Source: Turbatrix aceti (Eukaryota; Nematoda; Chromadorea; Rhabditida; Panagrolaimidae). Taken from it: a stretch of DNA of 64,000 bases. The notes under the pieces are model-generated. The model saw nothing but the letters and a program-made list of their open reading frames with translations. It ran no database searches and had not been told where the DNA came from. Below, one piece after another: positions 28,204 through 39,600 of this stretch. The DNA lies in NCBI GenBank assembly GCA_963969345.1, contig OZ017767.1, forward strand, positions 6,104,739-6,168,738, written 5' to 3'. A program made the translations under genes and the position numbers. The first letter of the stretch is position 1. Every line of letters begins with the position of its first letter.

Positions 28204-29629
28204 GCTCGAATTGACTCTTTTGTATCGACGAAAAGAATGAAGAAGATTTGTGCAATCAAGGTCCAGCTTTACACTCACCCAACAAACACCGTTTGTTCGT
28301 TCGTTCCTTCAGTTCAGTCTATTTTTGCACGCACGCGTCAGTCAACTTGCCGCCCCTTCCCCTCCCTTATCCCAGTTTTGGCATTTTTGTGCTCTTCCAA
28401 AGACGGATGATTGTTGTTTATCGTCGTCGTCTAAATCGTATACGTGATGTCTGTCACCTGATATTACCGTTTGTATTCGTTCTTCTTTTTTTCCCCGCAG
28501 CTCGAAGCTTGCTTCTGATAGAGTTTTATCTACGTACAATTTTCGTAATTGGATAAAATATTTATTCTAGACTTACATGTGTACACAGAGACGATCGGAA
28601 CCTGTCGTATCAGACAACGCGATCTTTACGATCACTTTTTCGGTGTTGCGATCACTAAGACATTGCAAATTAAGCCAGGATGTCAAGAGGAGTCCCGGAA
28701 CAAAAGACTCGCCTCAACTCGACTCATGCGCTTTTTTTTTGTTTTTTTTTGAGCGCGGGCAAAAAAAACCAGTCACCCAAGTGGTTGGACTAGATTTGTG
28801 GAGGAGTGCAGATTTGCTAAAGCCCACCGACGATTCCGGGTCGCGTGGAAAAAGAAAACAACGTGTTTACAGGTGAACAAAAAACATGTTGTCGCTGAAG
28901 TGGTGCGTTGCAACTCGATTTCCCCGGGTTTTTGACGCTGAGGGCTGATGTGAGGAAAAACGAGCGCGTGAACTTTAGAAATCGTATAAACGCATATTGA
29001 CACGAACACACCAACAAAACAGAATCAAACACAACCTCAGGGCGTCCAATGTAGTCTCGCGCATCATCCGAGACCTCGGCCGCCGAGGCCGTAACCAAAA
29101 AGCTTAATGAGCTTATGTCCCCCAAAACCCGGGTAACTGTTTGTCTAGAATCCATCTTCTACCTCTTTTTTTACCGGGAGAAGATTAAAATCAGTGACAC
29201 AACGCCAGCAAGTTCAGGATGAAGCCGACGGGTCGTATCAGTTGTGAACGTGAGAAATCAATCAACAAACAAAGATTCCTTCGTACTCGTACTCGTACTC
29301 CCGCGGGAGAGAGGCTAGGCTCCATAGCGGGTAGCCAGTTAGTTACGAGTCACTTCGTAGCGAGGTAACGAGTCACTTGACGGCTTGCGGATGCGTAAGA
29401 CAGGGGGGGGGGGAGGGAGGGTAGGCAACATTACGGTGTTGTCGTCGAGTGTTTGCTGTTGGCTTCCGGGTGATCCGCGCGGTAAACCCGGGTTGCTGGC
29501 GTATCAGTGTTTACCCTTACGCCGGGGATCCGCCTAGCGGAGATTTCTTTAAATTCCGAAGCGACCTGGGACCCTGATACCACAGTCGTCACACTCACAT
29601 ACTTTCCTTCTTCCGATCACACATCAGTC
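28204..29629. other. Intergenic region with G-rich tract
   Basis: No supported gene. EB1 3' UTR at the left. Short direct repeats: CGTACT repeated near 29281-29300, and TACGAGTCACTT/AACGAGTCACTT near 29344-29378. An 11-G tract with GGGAGGG follow-up lies at 29403-29421. Confidence 0.45.
29403..29421 (+). repeat. Poly-G tract, G-quadruplex capable
   Basis: Eleven Gs, then A-GGG-A-GGG. It has enough G-runs for an intramolecular quadruplex. Confidence 0.6.
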
Positions 29630-29991
29630 ATGCGATCCCTCATCATTGTTGCTGCTTTCTGCGCCGTTGCCGCCCTTGGACAGGTGATAATTGGGTTTTT
29701 TTTCATTCATTAATCATTGTTTTTTTTTTGCAGTACACAACCGCCAGCTACGGCACAGGATACAACCAGAACGCCGGCTACGGCACGACCGCAGGTTACG
29801 GTACCGGGTACGGTACCAACCAGGGCTATGGCACGACCGGCTACAACACTGGCTACGGACAGTACAGCACCTTCGGCACCCCCAATGCCTACCAGTACGA
29901 TGCGAACGGCCGTTTCTACAACAGCGCTCCGTCGGTCTCCGCGGTAGCAGCCATCTTCAGCGCCGTCGCCGCCATCGCCCTTGCGTACTGA
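29630..29991 (+). CDS. Small secreted Gly/Tyr-rich protein, 103 aa
   Basis: Two exons, 29630-29683 and 29734-29991. Exon 1 encodes a signal peptide (MRSLIIVAAFCAVAALGQ) and the intron sits at its end. The mature part has tandem GYGT/GYN units (residues about 22-62) followed by YQYDANGRFYNSAP and a hydrophobic tail (SAVAAIFSAVAAIALAY). The tail could be a GPI-anchor signal or membrane segment. Composition recalls nematode YGG-rich cuticle or caenacin/NLP-type antimicrobial peptides, but the dibasic processing sites expected for those are missing. Poly(A) signal AATAAA near 30096. Confidence 0.75.
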
Positions 29992-30590
29992 GCCTGCCTG
30001 CCTGCCTGATTATCCTTCCAATACTAAATACAAGACAACAATGCGCAACATACAGTCACTGTATTTGTCATATTTTCGAAATACTGTGTGTTGAAATAAA
30101 CATGTTGCTTGACTGGACGTTTGTGAAACAAAAAACCAAGCCGACCGGGGGGATTAGGCGGGCGGATGTTGATGCATCACAGTGCTTGGTTTCCTTTTTT
30201 TTCCCTTTTCCGCGTGTTTTTTGTTGTTTTTTTTGTACAAAGCACACATAAAAGTTAAAACCGGCCATAATCTATCTTTCCGGGACGAAGACGAAAAAGT
30301 GTTTAGCAAGTCCTCCGAGTGGCGTGATGGATGGCGCCGGAGGTCAGCCTGCCTGCCCGGGCCCTGGATGTGACCAAAATGGGACAACAAAACCATGCAA
30401 GACCAAATACTGAGTCCCTCGAGACTCTACAGTTGCGAAGAATGACACGGCTGCGGTCATAGAACGCTGTCAAAGCCAAGATGAACGCTCTGATATGCCT
30501 TATCACCCCTCCGATCACGTGGGATTCCTCAAAAAAACCATTTCTCAATGTCCCTTTCTTCCAGAAAAAATTGTTTATTTTTCCATTTTT
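29992..30590. other. Intergenic region between convergent genes
   Basis: CCTG tetranucleotide repeats at about 29994-30008, then AATAAA near 30096. The rest holds no recognised feature. Confidence 0.4.
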
Positions 30591-31143
30591 TTATTGCCTG
30601 TTTTTGGCCACCAGAAAATCGTACATTTCGCGACTCCTCCTCTCCAAGTCGAGGATTTCGTTGCACATGCGGTATTTTTCGAGCTCGAGCAGGCGCTGTT
30701 TTGGGTGGGGGCGGTGCGGGGGCACGGGAGGAGGCCTGTCTACGATTCTCTCCTGCTCTGGGCCGGGGGAAGGCGCGGTGGACGATGAAGACGATGAAGA
30801 GGTCGACAAAGAAGGCGCCTTGGGCACCACAGAGGCCCCCGGAGGCCCGAAATAGTCGCGCAACTGGCGGTTTTTCTGCTCGATGAGTGCGTGCTTCGAC
30901 TCGGACTCCAGCGGGCTCAGGAGCTCGTCGTAGGCAGATGGGGATGCTGAGCTTGAGGAAGCGGCCAGGGAAAGCACGGGAAGCTGGAAGCGTCGCATGT
31001 ACGGGGACGGATTATGCACCGTTGCTGAAAAGGTCATTTTAGAATGTTTTGGAGCGTTCGTTTTCAAAAAAATGAAAAAAATGATATGACATCACCAAAG
31101 CAAAATTTAGGAAAAACAAACCTCGTTTCTGGACCTTTGACAT
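30591..31143 (-). CDS. Pro/Ser-rich protein with C-terminal helix, 151 aa
   Basis: Two exons: a 22-nt first exon 31143-31122 (MSKVQKR) and 31024-30591. The GTTTGT donor and TTTTCAG acceptor keep the frame. Poly-Ser runs (SSSSSSS, about residues 89-95), DYFGPPG, and RPPPVPPHRPHP (a class II SH3-ligand-like stretch) precede a charged helix, KQRLLELEKYRMCNEILDL. No domain is recognised. The architecture (low-complexity Pro/Ser then a short coiled coil) is like that of the first gene of the window, although they are not obviously homologous. The in-frame Met upstream in the unspliced reading belongs to the intron. Confidence 0.6.
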
Positions 31144-34100
31144 TTTAGGAATCAAATAACGACCGGTAAGAATTCACTCGTTCTCTGAAAACTGAATAAC
31201 TTGGTTATTTTGAAAAAAACGCGATTTCCAGCCCTCGAGGCAAGTCACGTCACGCACGCAAGAAGTATGTATTTACACCAAGAAGCAAATCAAGTTGTCC
31301 TCCCTGCAACTTGTGGCACACCAGAAATAAGGACAATTATCGAGACGTGCCACTGGCAAGAATTATTACCACCCTGCACGACACAAAAAAAAAGATTCAT
31401 AGCAAATGCATAAAACACGAAACCGGCAACCGACAACCGACAACCGGCAAACAAAAAATTAATCCCAAGCAGCAAAGGGATTAACTCTGTTTCCGTGTGC
31501 AAGCGGCCGAAGTGCCATCAACCGGAGCAACATGTGCTTCAAAAAAAAAGTGTCACGGAAGCGCAGGGTCTGGGAAGGCTTAATGCCTGGTAATGGACGA
31601 CCTTCTGGGGCCATCACGGCAAAAAATAAATATATATGCGCCGTCAATCGTTAGATGGCAAAAAAGCACGGAATAAAGGCATTTCACATTTTATTTTTTT
31701 TCATTGGTCCTATAAAGGCCCGCTGAAAATTTTTATTACTACCCCATCGAAGGGGAGGAAATTACGGAGGAAATTACATGCCATTATGCAGAGAGGTGAT
31801 TGACCTCCTCCGACGATGGCGGTGCGTTTTGTTCTTTGCGAGGGCCTAGACCAGACTACTTGGGGTAGAAAACAACGATATGAGTGCCATCTGTTGACAA
31901 AATAAACCAAGCTCTGCTTTGAGGCCTGACTTCTTGACCGCACACGCGACTGTGCCGGATTGCCAGGCTGACAGGACAGCGACAGCGGCACGGCACACGC
32001 GGCTAAGATTTCGAAGCAACAGCAACGGCAACAACGGCCGTGGCCGTGGTGGTATATAGATAGGAGGCCAGCGTACATGTACACAAAGCGACGCGAGAGT
32101 TTGGATGAATGGCTGAACTGTCACGAACACAGACCCCTGCGCCGACGCCGACGACGCCGACGATGCCAACGACGGCAGAAGGCGGTTGATGAAGAGACCG
32201 CGCCGGAATACGCCCAATGGCCAATGACTTTTATGACAAAGCACGAACTACAACCACAACCGCGAACCACGAACCATAAGGCCGAGCCGGGCCGGGCGGC
32301 GGCCGCTTTTGCAGCTTGTCTTTCGCAGAAACCACAAAAGAACCGGTCTGTCGGAAGAAGAAGAATTCGGTCCGATGCGAAACACGAACATCACCGTGCC
32401 GTCCGTGTCTGTCCTATGTGCCGGGACAGGGGGCATCAATTAATCAACCCCGAGGCGGCGATAAACAATGAACATGTTTCTGTTCCTAGCCAGGAAGAAG
32501 AAAAAGTGTCCAGGAAGAAGTGTCGCTCAAAAAGTTGCGAGTAATTCCTTATAAGGCCTGAATTTGGAATGCAGACCCTTTCGTCCACGAACCAGCGTCC
32601 GTTGTCTACGAACAATGCCTGTGACACTTTTGACGTGTGCTGGATGGCCGAATGTGGCACCCAATAGGCCTCGGTCGCATCGCAGACAGTTCAAGAAAGC
32701 GCAATAAAAAAAGATACCACGAAGAGATAAAAAAAACCGAAGCAGATCACGAACTCACCCTCTTTTCCAAAAAAATAAAAATAAAGCGAAACAGAGACAT
32801 CTGCGGTGACCGACCGGCGAGGAGGCCCTCCGGGACCATAAAATGCCTTTATTCAACTCGCTTTGACATTCAATTCTCATCCGACCCTCTTTACCTCTCT
32901 ATATAGTAAGGTGTTTTTACAAAGACACAATTTTAATTTTACGGTATGTATATTCGATAAAATCCAAATTTTACGCTGATAACGGTTTGGCGGGCCATTA
33001 GGTCCGGAGCCATTGATTTGAAAAAGATAATGCACGCTTTATCATAATTGTCAAAATAGTCAATGGCGAAAGCGCGATAGAGGGAGGAGGCGGCGCGCAG
33101 GGTCAAGTGGGTGAGTGTGAGCGAGCGAGCGATAGCGCAAGGACGATTGCGTAAGACAAAAAAATGATTCTGTTAAATTAATTTTAAAAATGTTGAAAAA
33201 AATATTTTTGAATTCCTCGGAAATAGGCAATCATAATGATGGGTCATTTGACAATCAAAAATCAAAAATGAACAAATTTGAATTTTTGATTTTAAAAAAA
33301 ATAATTTTTGCTAGATACTGGGGTAGGGGCAAATGTGATATCAATAGCATTGACATTTTTTGCTGCGTATGAAAAACATTTTTTCAACATTTTAAAAATT
33401 AATTTGAATAATTCAATTTTTTGATCTCTCAGAAAATGAAATCCATGGTGAGTGGGCGGAACAGACAGCGGGTGCAGAGACGGACGGCGCACATGCCATC
33501 AGTCGAGAGAACCGCAACGGCGGTGACAGTGGGCGATTGGGTGATGGCGAAAGATGGCAAAACAAGAGATTGTTGTTATTAATTTTGATGATTTATGTAT
33601 CACATAATTTTATGATTTTTGTTAAATTGCTATTTTTCCTGGGCCCCAGTGTTAGTGTTAGTACATATTCTTTGAATATTTTTTTGTGTTTGGTGTTATG
33701 CTTTGAAACGGGTCAATAAGCGATTGCAGCGGGCGAGGATTTATTAGGCGATGGCGAAAGATGCGCGATATTGAAAAGCAACATTATTACTTATGTTTTA
33801 CAAAAGCGTCAAACAAATTACATGGGGCCCCAAAGGGGCCCCCATTGTATTTATGTATTCCAATATTTTTAAAGCGGGTCAAAAAACGATTATATGTATT
33901 TGATCTGATTTTGATAATATGCAAATTATCGGTTATTCTAAAAGATAATAACAAAAAATAATTATTTTCTATCGGTAAAATTATGATCGGCAAAAGATAA
34001 ACGAAAAACGGGCAAAAAGAAAATAAACAACAAAACGATAAACGATCCTTTTCGATTTTACGATCCTTCTGATCCTTCCTTGATACCTTTACCTTGCCTT

Positions 34101-34688
34101 CCCCTTCCTTCCTTTTCCCTTCCTGGGGCCCCCGTAGGGGGCCCCCCCTTTAGCCTTGTTGGTCCTGAAACACGCGAATTGCAACAACTTTGGTGTCAAC
34201 TCTTTTTTTTGCACAGTAGTAATCTCTAAGAGTGCTCGACAGGTTTGCATGCATTTTTCTTGGTCAACAAACGGTACCGAAAATAAATTACAAGTAATAG
34301 TTAGGTATGGGAATGTGATAACATTATAATAAGCTTACCGACAGCATAACAAGATTTTTTCGCACGAAAATGACTACAACAACTTTGTAGCCATTTTCAG
34401 AACTCGCAGACAGACCTGTGGTTTGCCTGCCTGGTGAACCTTTGATTTTAATTTATTGTTTTTGTTTCACATGTACCTTGCGGAGGAAATTAGATGTTAT
34501 TGAAAAAAGTGTACATCTGCTATAGCAAAATGCGTCCAACTACGTCTAACCTACCTTTACAGGTTCCTGCTTGCTAATAAGCATAAAGTGACGTCTGCTC
34601 TTTGAATTGAAACGTTCCCAGTGTTCATAACGAGTCTGAACAGACCGTAGTCTCACAATTTGTAAGCTTATAAGCCAGACGAGCTTTC
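31144..34688. other. Gene-poor region with tandem and GGGGCCCC repeats
   Basis: 3.5 kb without supported coding. Contains CGACAACCGACAACC short repeats near 31423-31450, a GACGCCGACGCCG repeat near 32145-32165, a pair of divergent tandem units at about 33541-33893, and GGGGCCCC-type palindromes (33825-33842, 34123-34148). AT content rises from 32.9 to 34.4 kb. It ends with the promoter of the serpentine receptor. Confidence 0.5.
33541..33893. repeat. Divergent tandem duplication with GGCCCC motifs
   Basis: Unit 1 (about 33541-33726) and unit 2 (about 33749-33893) both start with GCGATGGCGAAAGATG or GTGATGGCGAAAGATG. They share in order an ATT-rich core, GGGCCCC, a CCAATATTTTT/TTGAATATTTTT element and end GGGTCAA-AA-CGATT. 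Unit 2 is shorter. No terminal repeats were found. Confidence 0.5.
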
Positions 34689-35669
34689 ATGGCGTCTCTC
34701 AACGCGCGGACCATCATCAACCACACCGAATCCGTTACAACGTGCGCAGCTTTGGCTTTCAACTTCTATTTTCTCTACGTGGTGGTGCGTCACACCCCTC
34801 AAGTTCTCAGGCCGTATCGACCGATCCTGATGCAAACGTGTCTCGTCGACATTCTCTACTCCATCATCAACGGCGTCACCAAGGCCCACGTCGACGCCAA
34901 AGGCGGCTACTTCATCGTTCTGATGCAGGGCGTCTTTGTGGATTCACCGACGCCATATAACCTGATTCTGATGTCTTCGTGGGTGTTCTCGTTGTTCTAC
35001 TGCATGACCACGGTCCCCGTGCCCTTTGTCTATCGCTACATCCTCATCGTGGCCAATCGGAAAATCACGTCGGTGCAGTACATGTACCTGTTGCTGCCCT
35101 CATTCATCTCAGCTCTCATCTACGCGGTCTACGGAGGCTGGATTTATTATCCGAACGTCCAAATGGTTCGTGAAACTGCAAAGCTGCTGCAGAAAGACGA
35201 AATGTACGCTCAGCAGCGTCTGAATTTCATAACAGCCAGCATCCAAGATCGAAGGCTTCTCGTCCTCTTTGGATACTGCTATGTGCTCGTAACTGCTTCC
35301 TACTGCGTGACCATCTTCGCAGGCTACCAGGTGTGGGTACACCTGAAAACTGTCTGCGACGGAGCAACGGTGAGAGTGATAAAGGTGCACCAGCAGCTCA
35401 CCTGGACGCTTTGTCTCCAGGCCACGCTGCCGGTTGTCTTCATCATGCTCCCCTGCGCGGCAGTCGTAACCGCGACCTTTTTGGGGGACGCTCCAGCGGG
35501 CGCTTTGACCTACTGTAGCCTTCTGTGGGGTCTGTTGCCGGTCGCTAACCCTCTGTTGTCCATGCTCATCATCAGACACTACCGCCGATGGCTGAGGCAC
35601 CCCTGTTCAAAGCCCAAAGTCCCCATGATGACGGCCACTGGCTCCAACATCGCCGAAGCCAGAACGTGA
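34689..35669 (+). CDS. Serpentine (seven-transmembrane) chemoreceptor-like protein
   Basis: Intronless, 326 residues. Seven hydrophobic segments lie at about 15-34, 46-63, 91-112, 130-152, 189-212, 237-263 and 273-297. The N-terminus carries two possible N-glycosylation sites (NHT at residue 11). RPYRPILMQTCLVDILYS between TM1 and TM2, RYILI after TM3, and VANPLLSMLIIRHYRRW at the end of TM7 match the Srd/Str/Srh group of nematode chemoreceptors; I favour Srd-like but cannot separate them without a profile search. Such receptors detect odours or pheromones in ciliated sensory neurons. A single exon is unusual for this class and could mean retroposition or intron loss. AATAAA at about 35723. 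Confidence 0.8.
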   Translation: MASLNARTIINHTESVTTCAALAFNFYFLYVVVRHTPQVLRPYRPILMQTCLVDILYSIINGVTKAHVDAKGGYFIVLMQGVFVDSPTPYNLILMSSWVFSLFYCMTTVPVPFVYRYILIVANRKITSVQYMYLLLPSFISALIYAVYGGWIYYPNVQMVRETAKLLQKDEMYAQQRLNFITASIQDRRLLVLFGYCYVLVTASYCVTIFAGYQVWVHLKTVCDGATVRVIKVHQQLTWTLCLQATLPVVFIMLPCAAVVTATFLGDAPAGALTYCSLLWGLLPVANPLLSMLIIRHYRRWLRHPCSKPKVPMMTATGSNIAEART

Positions 35670-35807
35670 CAAATTCGGCAACACCGGCGCAAACATGCAA
35701 ATTCAGCAACACCCATATTTTATGAATAAAAGGCGCAAACGTGCCGGAAAGAAGGACAGACGTGCTTTGTTCCTTGCGCGTTCCCATTCCTCTCCTGCGT
35801 CGAAGTC

Positions 35808-36195
35808 ATGGCCGCCCTCGCTGTTGATCCTGCTGCTGGCCAGGTTCCCGCCGCCGGTGGTGTCGTCACGCACAACCTCGCCAATTCGGGTGCGTCGCGT
35901 CTGGCCTTCAAGGTCAAGTCGTCCAACAACAACGAGTACCGTCTCAAGCCCGTCTTTGGCTTCGTCGAACCCGGTGCTTCGGCTCCGCTCGAGATTACTC
36001 GTCTTGTGAGTTGTCTTTGGAGGTGCTCTGATGGAAATTACGTGCGTGTTGGGTTGGTTGTAGGCTGGCCCGCCGAAGGATGACAAACTCGTCATCCAGT
36101 TCGCCGAAGTACCTGCCGATGCCGCTGACGCTCAGGCTCCGTTCAAGGCTGGTCCTCCTGCTGGCGAAGTCGTCCTTCCCATTTCTGCCCAGTGA
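35808..36195 (+). CDS. Single-domain MSP-like sperm protein (SSP type), 109 aa
   Basis: Two exons, 35808-36005 and 36064-36195. The whole protein is one MSP domain: VDPAAGQVPAAGGVVTHNLAN, LAFKVKSSNNNEYRLKP, GFVEPGASAPLEITRLAGPPKDDKLVIQFAEVPAD. Length (about 108) and the KDDKLVIQFAEVPAD string match the small nematode SSP family rather than full MSP (127 aa). MSP-type proteins form the filament system that moves amoeboid sperm; SSP proteins are sperm-enriched with less clear roles. Its presence is the strongest single pointer to a nematode. AATAAA at about 36207. Confidence 0.93.
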
Positions 36196-36654
36196 GCGAG
36201 CCCCTCTGAATAAAGCACCGGCATCCGGAATCTTGAAAAAAAAAACAGTGAGACGCTAATCAAAATGTGTTTTCGCGTCGAGACCCAAATCTAAACAGTT
36301 TTCGCTTCGTATCCCAAATCGAAACATTTTTCGTGTCGGGACCCAAATCGAAATGTTTTTCGCGTCGGGACCCAAATTGAAAAATTTTTCCCTCATCAAA
36401 TTATTTTTCGCGTCGAGACCCTAATCAAATTATTTTTCGCGTCGGGACCTAAATCGAAATTTTCGCGTCAAGACAAATCAAAAATTAAGCAAACTTTATT
36501 TAGGAAACAGACAAAAAAACAAGCGGAGAAAAAAAGGCGCAAACAAACACTGTAGCAAATGATTCTGTCTGCTGCAACGCGGGGATGAATCGTGTTGTGC
36601 CACCGCGGGTTATGAGGATCGATAAAAGTAGGCCAGGAATCCATAATCCCTCTC
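36196..36654. other. Convergent intergenic region with minisatellite
   Basis: It separates the 3' ends of the MSP-like gene and cct-5. Poly(A) signals on both strands (36207 plus; TTTATT at about 36495 for the minus gene) flank the minisatellite at 36248-36482. Confidence 0.6.
36248..36482. repeat. Minisatellite, about 7 copies of a 30-36 bp unit
   Basis: Unit resembles TTTTTCGCGTCGGGACCCAA followed by ATCGAAA or ATCAAATTA. CGCGTCGAGACC or CGTGTCGGGACC recurs every 30-36 bp, with copies differing by point changes. Copies towards both ends are more degraded. Confidence 0.85.
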
Positions 36655-39600
36655 TCACATGCCGTAGCTCCTCTCATCGTCGGGAACGCGAACGTCGTCG
36701 ATCTTGAGAATCATGCGGACGACCTGGGTGGCGAGGCAGAGTTGCTGACGCTTGGAAGTCAGCGTCTCGACGACGCCCTGCTCCTTCATGTCGTTGGTGC
36801 CGATGTTGAGTCCATCGACGCCGAGGGCGGGGTTATTTTGCTCAACCTGGGCCGACTTGAGCTGGGTGACGGTATCGATGGGGGAGAAGCCGCTGTTTTG
36901 GGCCAGGGCCATCGGGATGGCGTCCAGGGCGTCGGAGAAGGCGCGGAACGCGTACTGCTCGAGGCCGGTGATCTTGTCGGCTTCCTTGGCAACCGCGATG
37001 GAGCACGCGAGCTCCGAAGAGCCGCCGCCGTAGACGACTTTGTCGTCGCGGACGAGATTGCGCACAACGCACATTGCGTCGTGGAGGGCGCGTTTGGTTT
37101 CTTCAATCACCTGGAAAATATTTTTGTTGATAAAATCGACTCGCAAAAATTTAAAACAACAATTTAAAAATTTTTTTAAATGAAAACCTACGGCATGGGT
37201 GGAAGCGCGGATGAAGACAGTGACAGCCCGAGTGTTGGGGCAATTCTCGATGACCAGGTAATGATCGCGACCGGTGCCAAACTGTAGTTCACGAACTTTC
37301 CCGGACTGACCGAGTTTCTCGGGAGTGAGTTCGCTGAAGCGCGGCACAATGCGGCCCTTCGTGGCCATGGCGATGAGCTCGATATCGGGTCCACCGACCC
37401 ATCTCACCGCCGGGAGCTTGTGGTGGTATAGGAGGTGGTTGGCCTCGTCATCGAAGCCCCACTGACAGATAGCAAGGTTGGCACCGCTGTCTTTGACCTG
37501 CTTGATCATGGTCTCGAAGGTCGTGCGCTCGTACTGTCTGAGGTCTTCGTAGTCCTTCTGCGAGGTGATTTCGAGCTTGACTGCGTTCTTCGGCTTCGGT
37601 GGCTCGAAGGGACAGGTGAGAATCGCGATCTTGGCATCCTCGATGACGCGTGGCATTTGAGGGTGGGACATGGTCTTGTCGATGACCACGCCCTTGATGA
37701 GGACGGTGTCCTCGAGGCGGCCACCGGGCTTGCCGATGACTTTGATGAGGTCAAAGTTGACGTCTCGTAGATCGTTGTCGGCGACTGCGAGCACGGCATC
37801 GACAGCGATTTCTGCCAATTGCTCGAGGCATCGGTTCACGCTGAAAAAACGCAAAAAAATAATTTTTAAAAGCCTGTCTGTGACAGGATTTTGGACCGGC
37901 GACCCCGTGAAAAAACAACTTCAAATGTTTTTAACCAAAGTTGTAGGCACCCCTATAGGATTGTTAAAAAAAATTATGAAAAATTTTTCAGATGCCGGAT
38001 TCTGGAGATTTGGCTTCTGAAATGTTTTTTCGTTTTGAATTTTCAACTCAATTCTTAATAGAAGCAAAAATCTGAATTTAATTTGACAAAGGTATTTTGG
38101 CACGCGGAATCGATTCCCGCACTCAGATTCCACAAAAAACATCTGTCCGCCCGGCAATTATGTTTTTTTTGTTTTTGTATTCATATTTTCAGCCAAAACA
38201 TGCCTATTTCGTCCGAGGGGGAGGGCAAGGCATACCCTATCTTGAAGCCCGTTTTTTTTGGCATCGGATGAGCAAAAACACAAAAAATTCTATGTCGGTC
38301 CCGGTGACCAAAACACGGAAAAACCCGTCAAAACGGTCAAAAAACGACTACGCGCTCACTACGCGAAAAAATCCCGACACGAAGCGCGTGCGCATTTTTG
38401 CGCGTTTTTTTGAAAGTGATGTCTATTTGGCGTCATTTTTCGGGTATTCATAATTTTTTCTTAGTTTTGCCATTCACCACTCTTAACAAACAAAGTCCGA
38501 CAATTCAAATGCATTTTTGACCTAATTGATAACTCATCAGAGCGCTGCGCTACAACGCAGAGAAAATGCTATTGCATGAAAAAACCGTTGTGCCTTTCTC
38601 AAAACTGGGAAAGTTATTCCGTATTTTGGCATTCTACGCACCTTCTACACACTCATTGATTAAGTTTGAGCCCATGGTGGTGATACTTGTATCGATCACT
38701 TTGGTGATATAACGGTTTACAATTTGCCCCTTTTGACGTGTGTCGTCGGGACCACCGGAGTACAGCGATAATGCCCCAAATGCATTTTATTGTACTCATT
38801 TGGCCCCGCGGGGCTCAAATAACAAAAAAAAGTATGTGGCAATAGTGATATTGAAGTTCTCGTCGACGTACTCCTTTTGCTTCATAAAAACCTAGGGTAA
38901 CACTATGCACGCGTGCGCGCAGAGTGTTCCTTGTTCTACCATAGGGTATCCTTGCCTTTAGGCATCATTGATTAGTGATATATGGCTAGTTTTTTTTGTT
39001 ATTTGAGCCCCGCGGGGCCAAATGAGTACAATAAAATGCATTTGGGGCATTATCGCTGTACTCCGGTGGTCCCGACGACACACGTCAAAAGGGGCAAATT
39101 GTAAACCGTTATATCACCAAAGTGATCGATACAAGTATCACCACCATGGGCTCAAACTTAATCAATGAGTGTGTAGAAGGTGCGTAGAATGCCAAAATAC
39201 GGAATAACTTTCCCAGTTTTGAGAAAGGCACAACGGTTTTTTCATGCAATAGCATTTTCTCTGCGTTGTAGCGCAGCGCTCTGATGAGTTATCAATTAGG
39301 TCAAAAATGCATTTGAATTGTCGGACTTTGTTTGTTAAGAGTGGTGAATGGCAAAACTAAGAAAAAATTATGAATACCCGAAAAATGACGCCAAATAGAC
39401 ATCACTTTCAAAAAAACGCGCAAAAATGCGCACGCGCTTCGTGTCGGGATTTTTTCGCGTAGTGCGCGCTGCGCGCATCGCGATGCGCACGCGGCGACTT
39501 TTGGTGTGCTTTGCGTCCTCGTTGTTTTTTAACGACAATTTTGACGGGTTTTTCCTTGTTTTGGTCACCGGGACCGACATAGAATTTTTTGTGTTTTTGC

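Noticed and set aside
32077..32544. Basic 155-residue frame in the gene-poor region
   Set aside because: Arg-rich because of GACGCCGAC repeats; no recognisable domain or splice partners.
38108..38135. Possible tRNA B-box (GGAATCGATTCCCGC) in the foldback arm
   Set aside because: No A-box at the right distance and no cloverleaf could be drawn, so no tRNA or SINE call was made.
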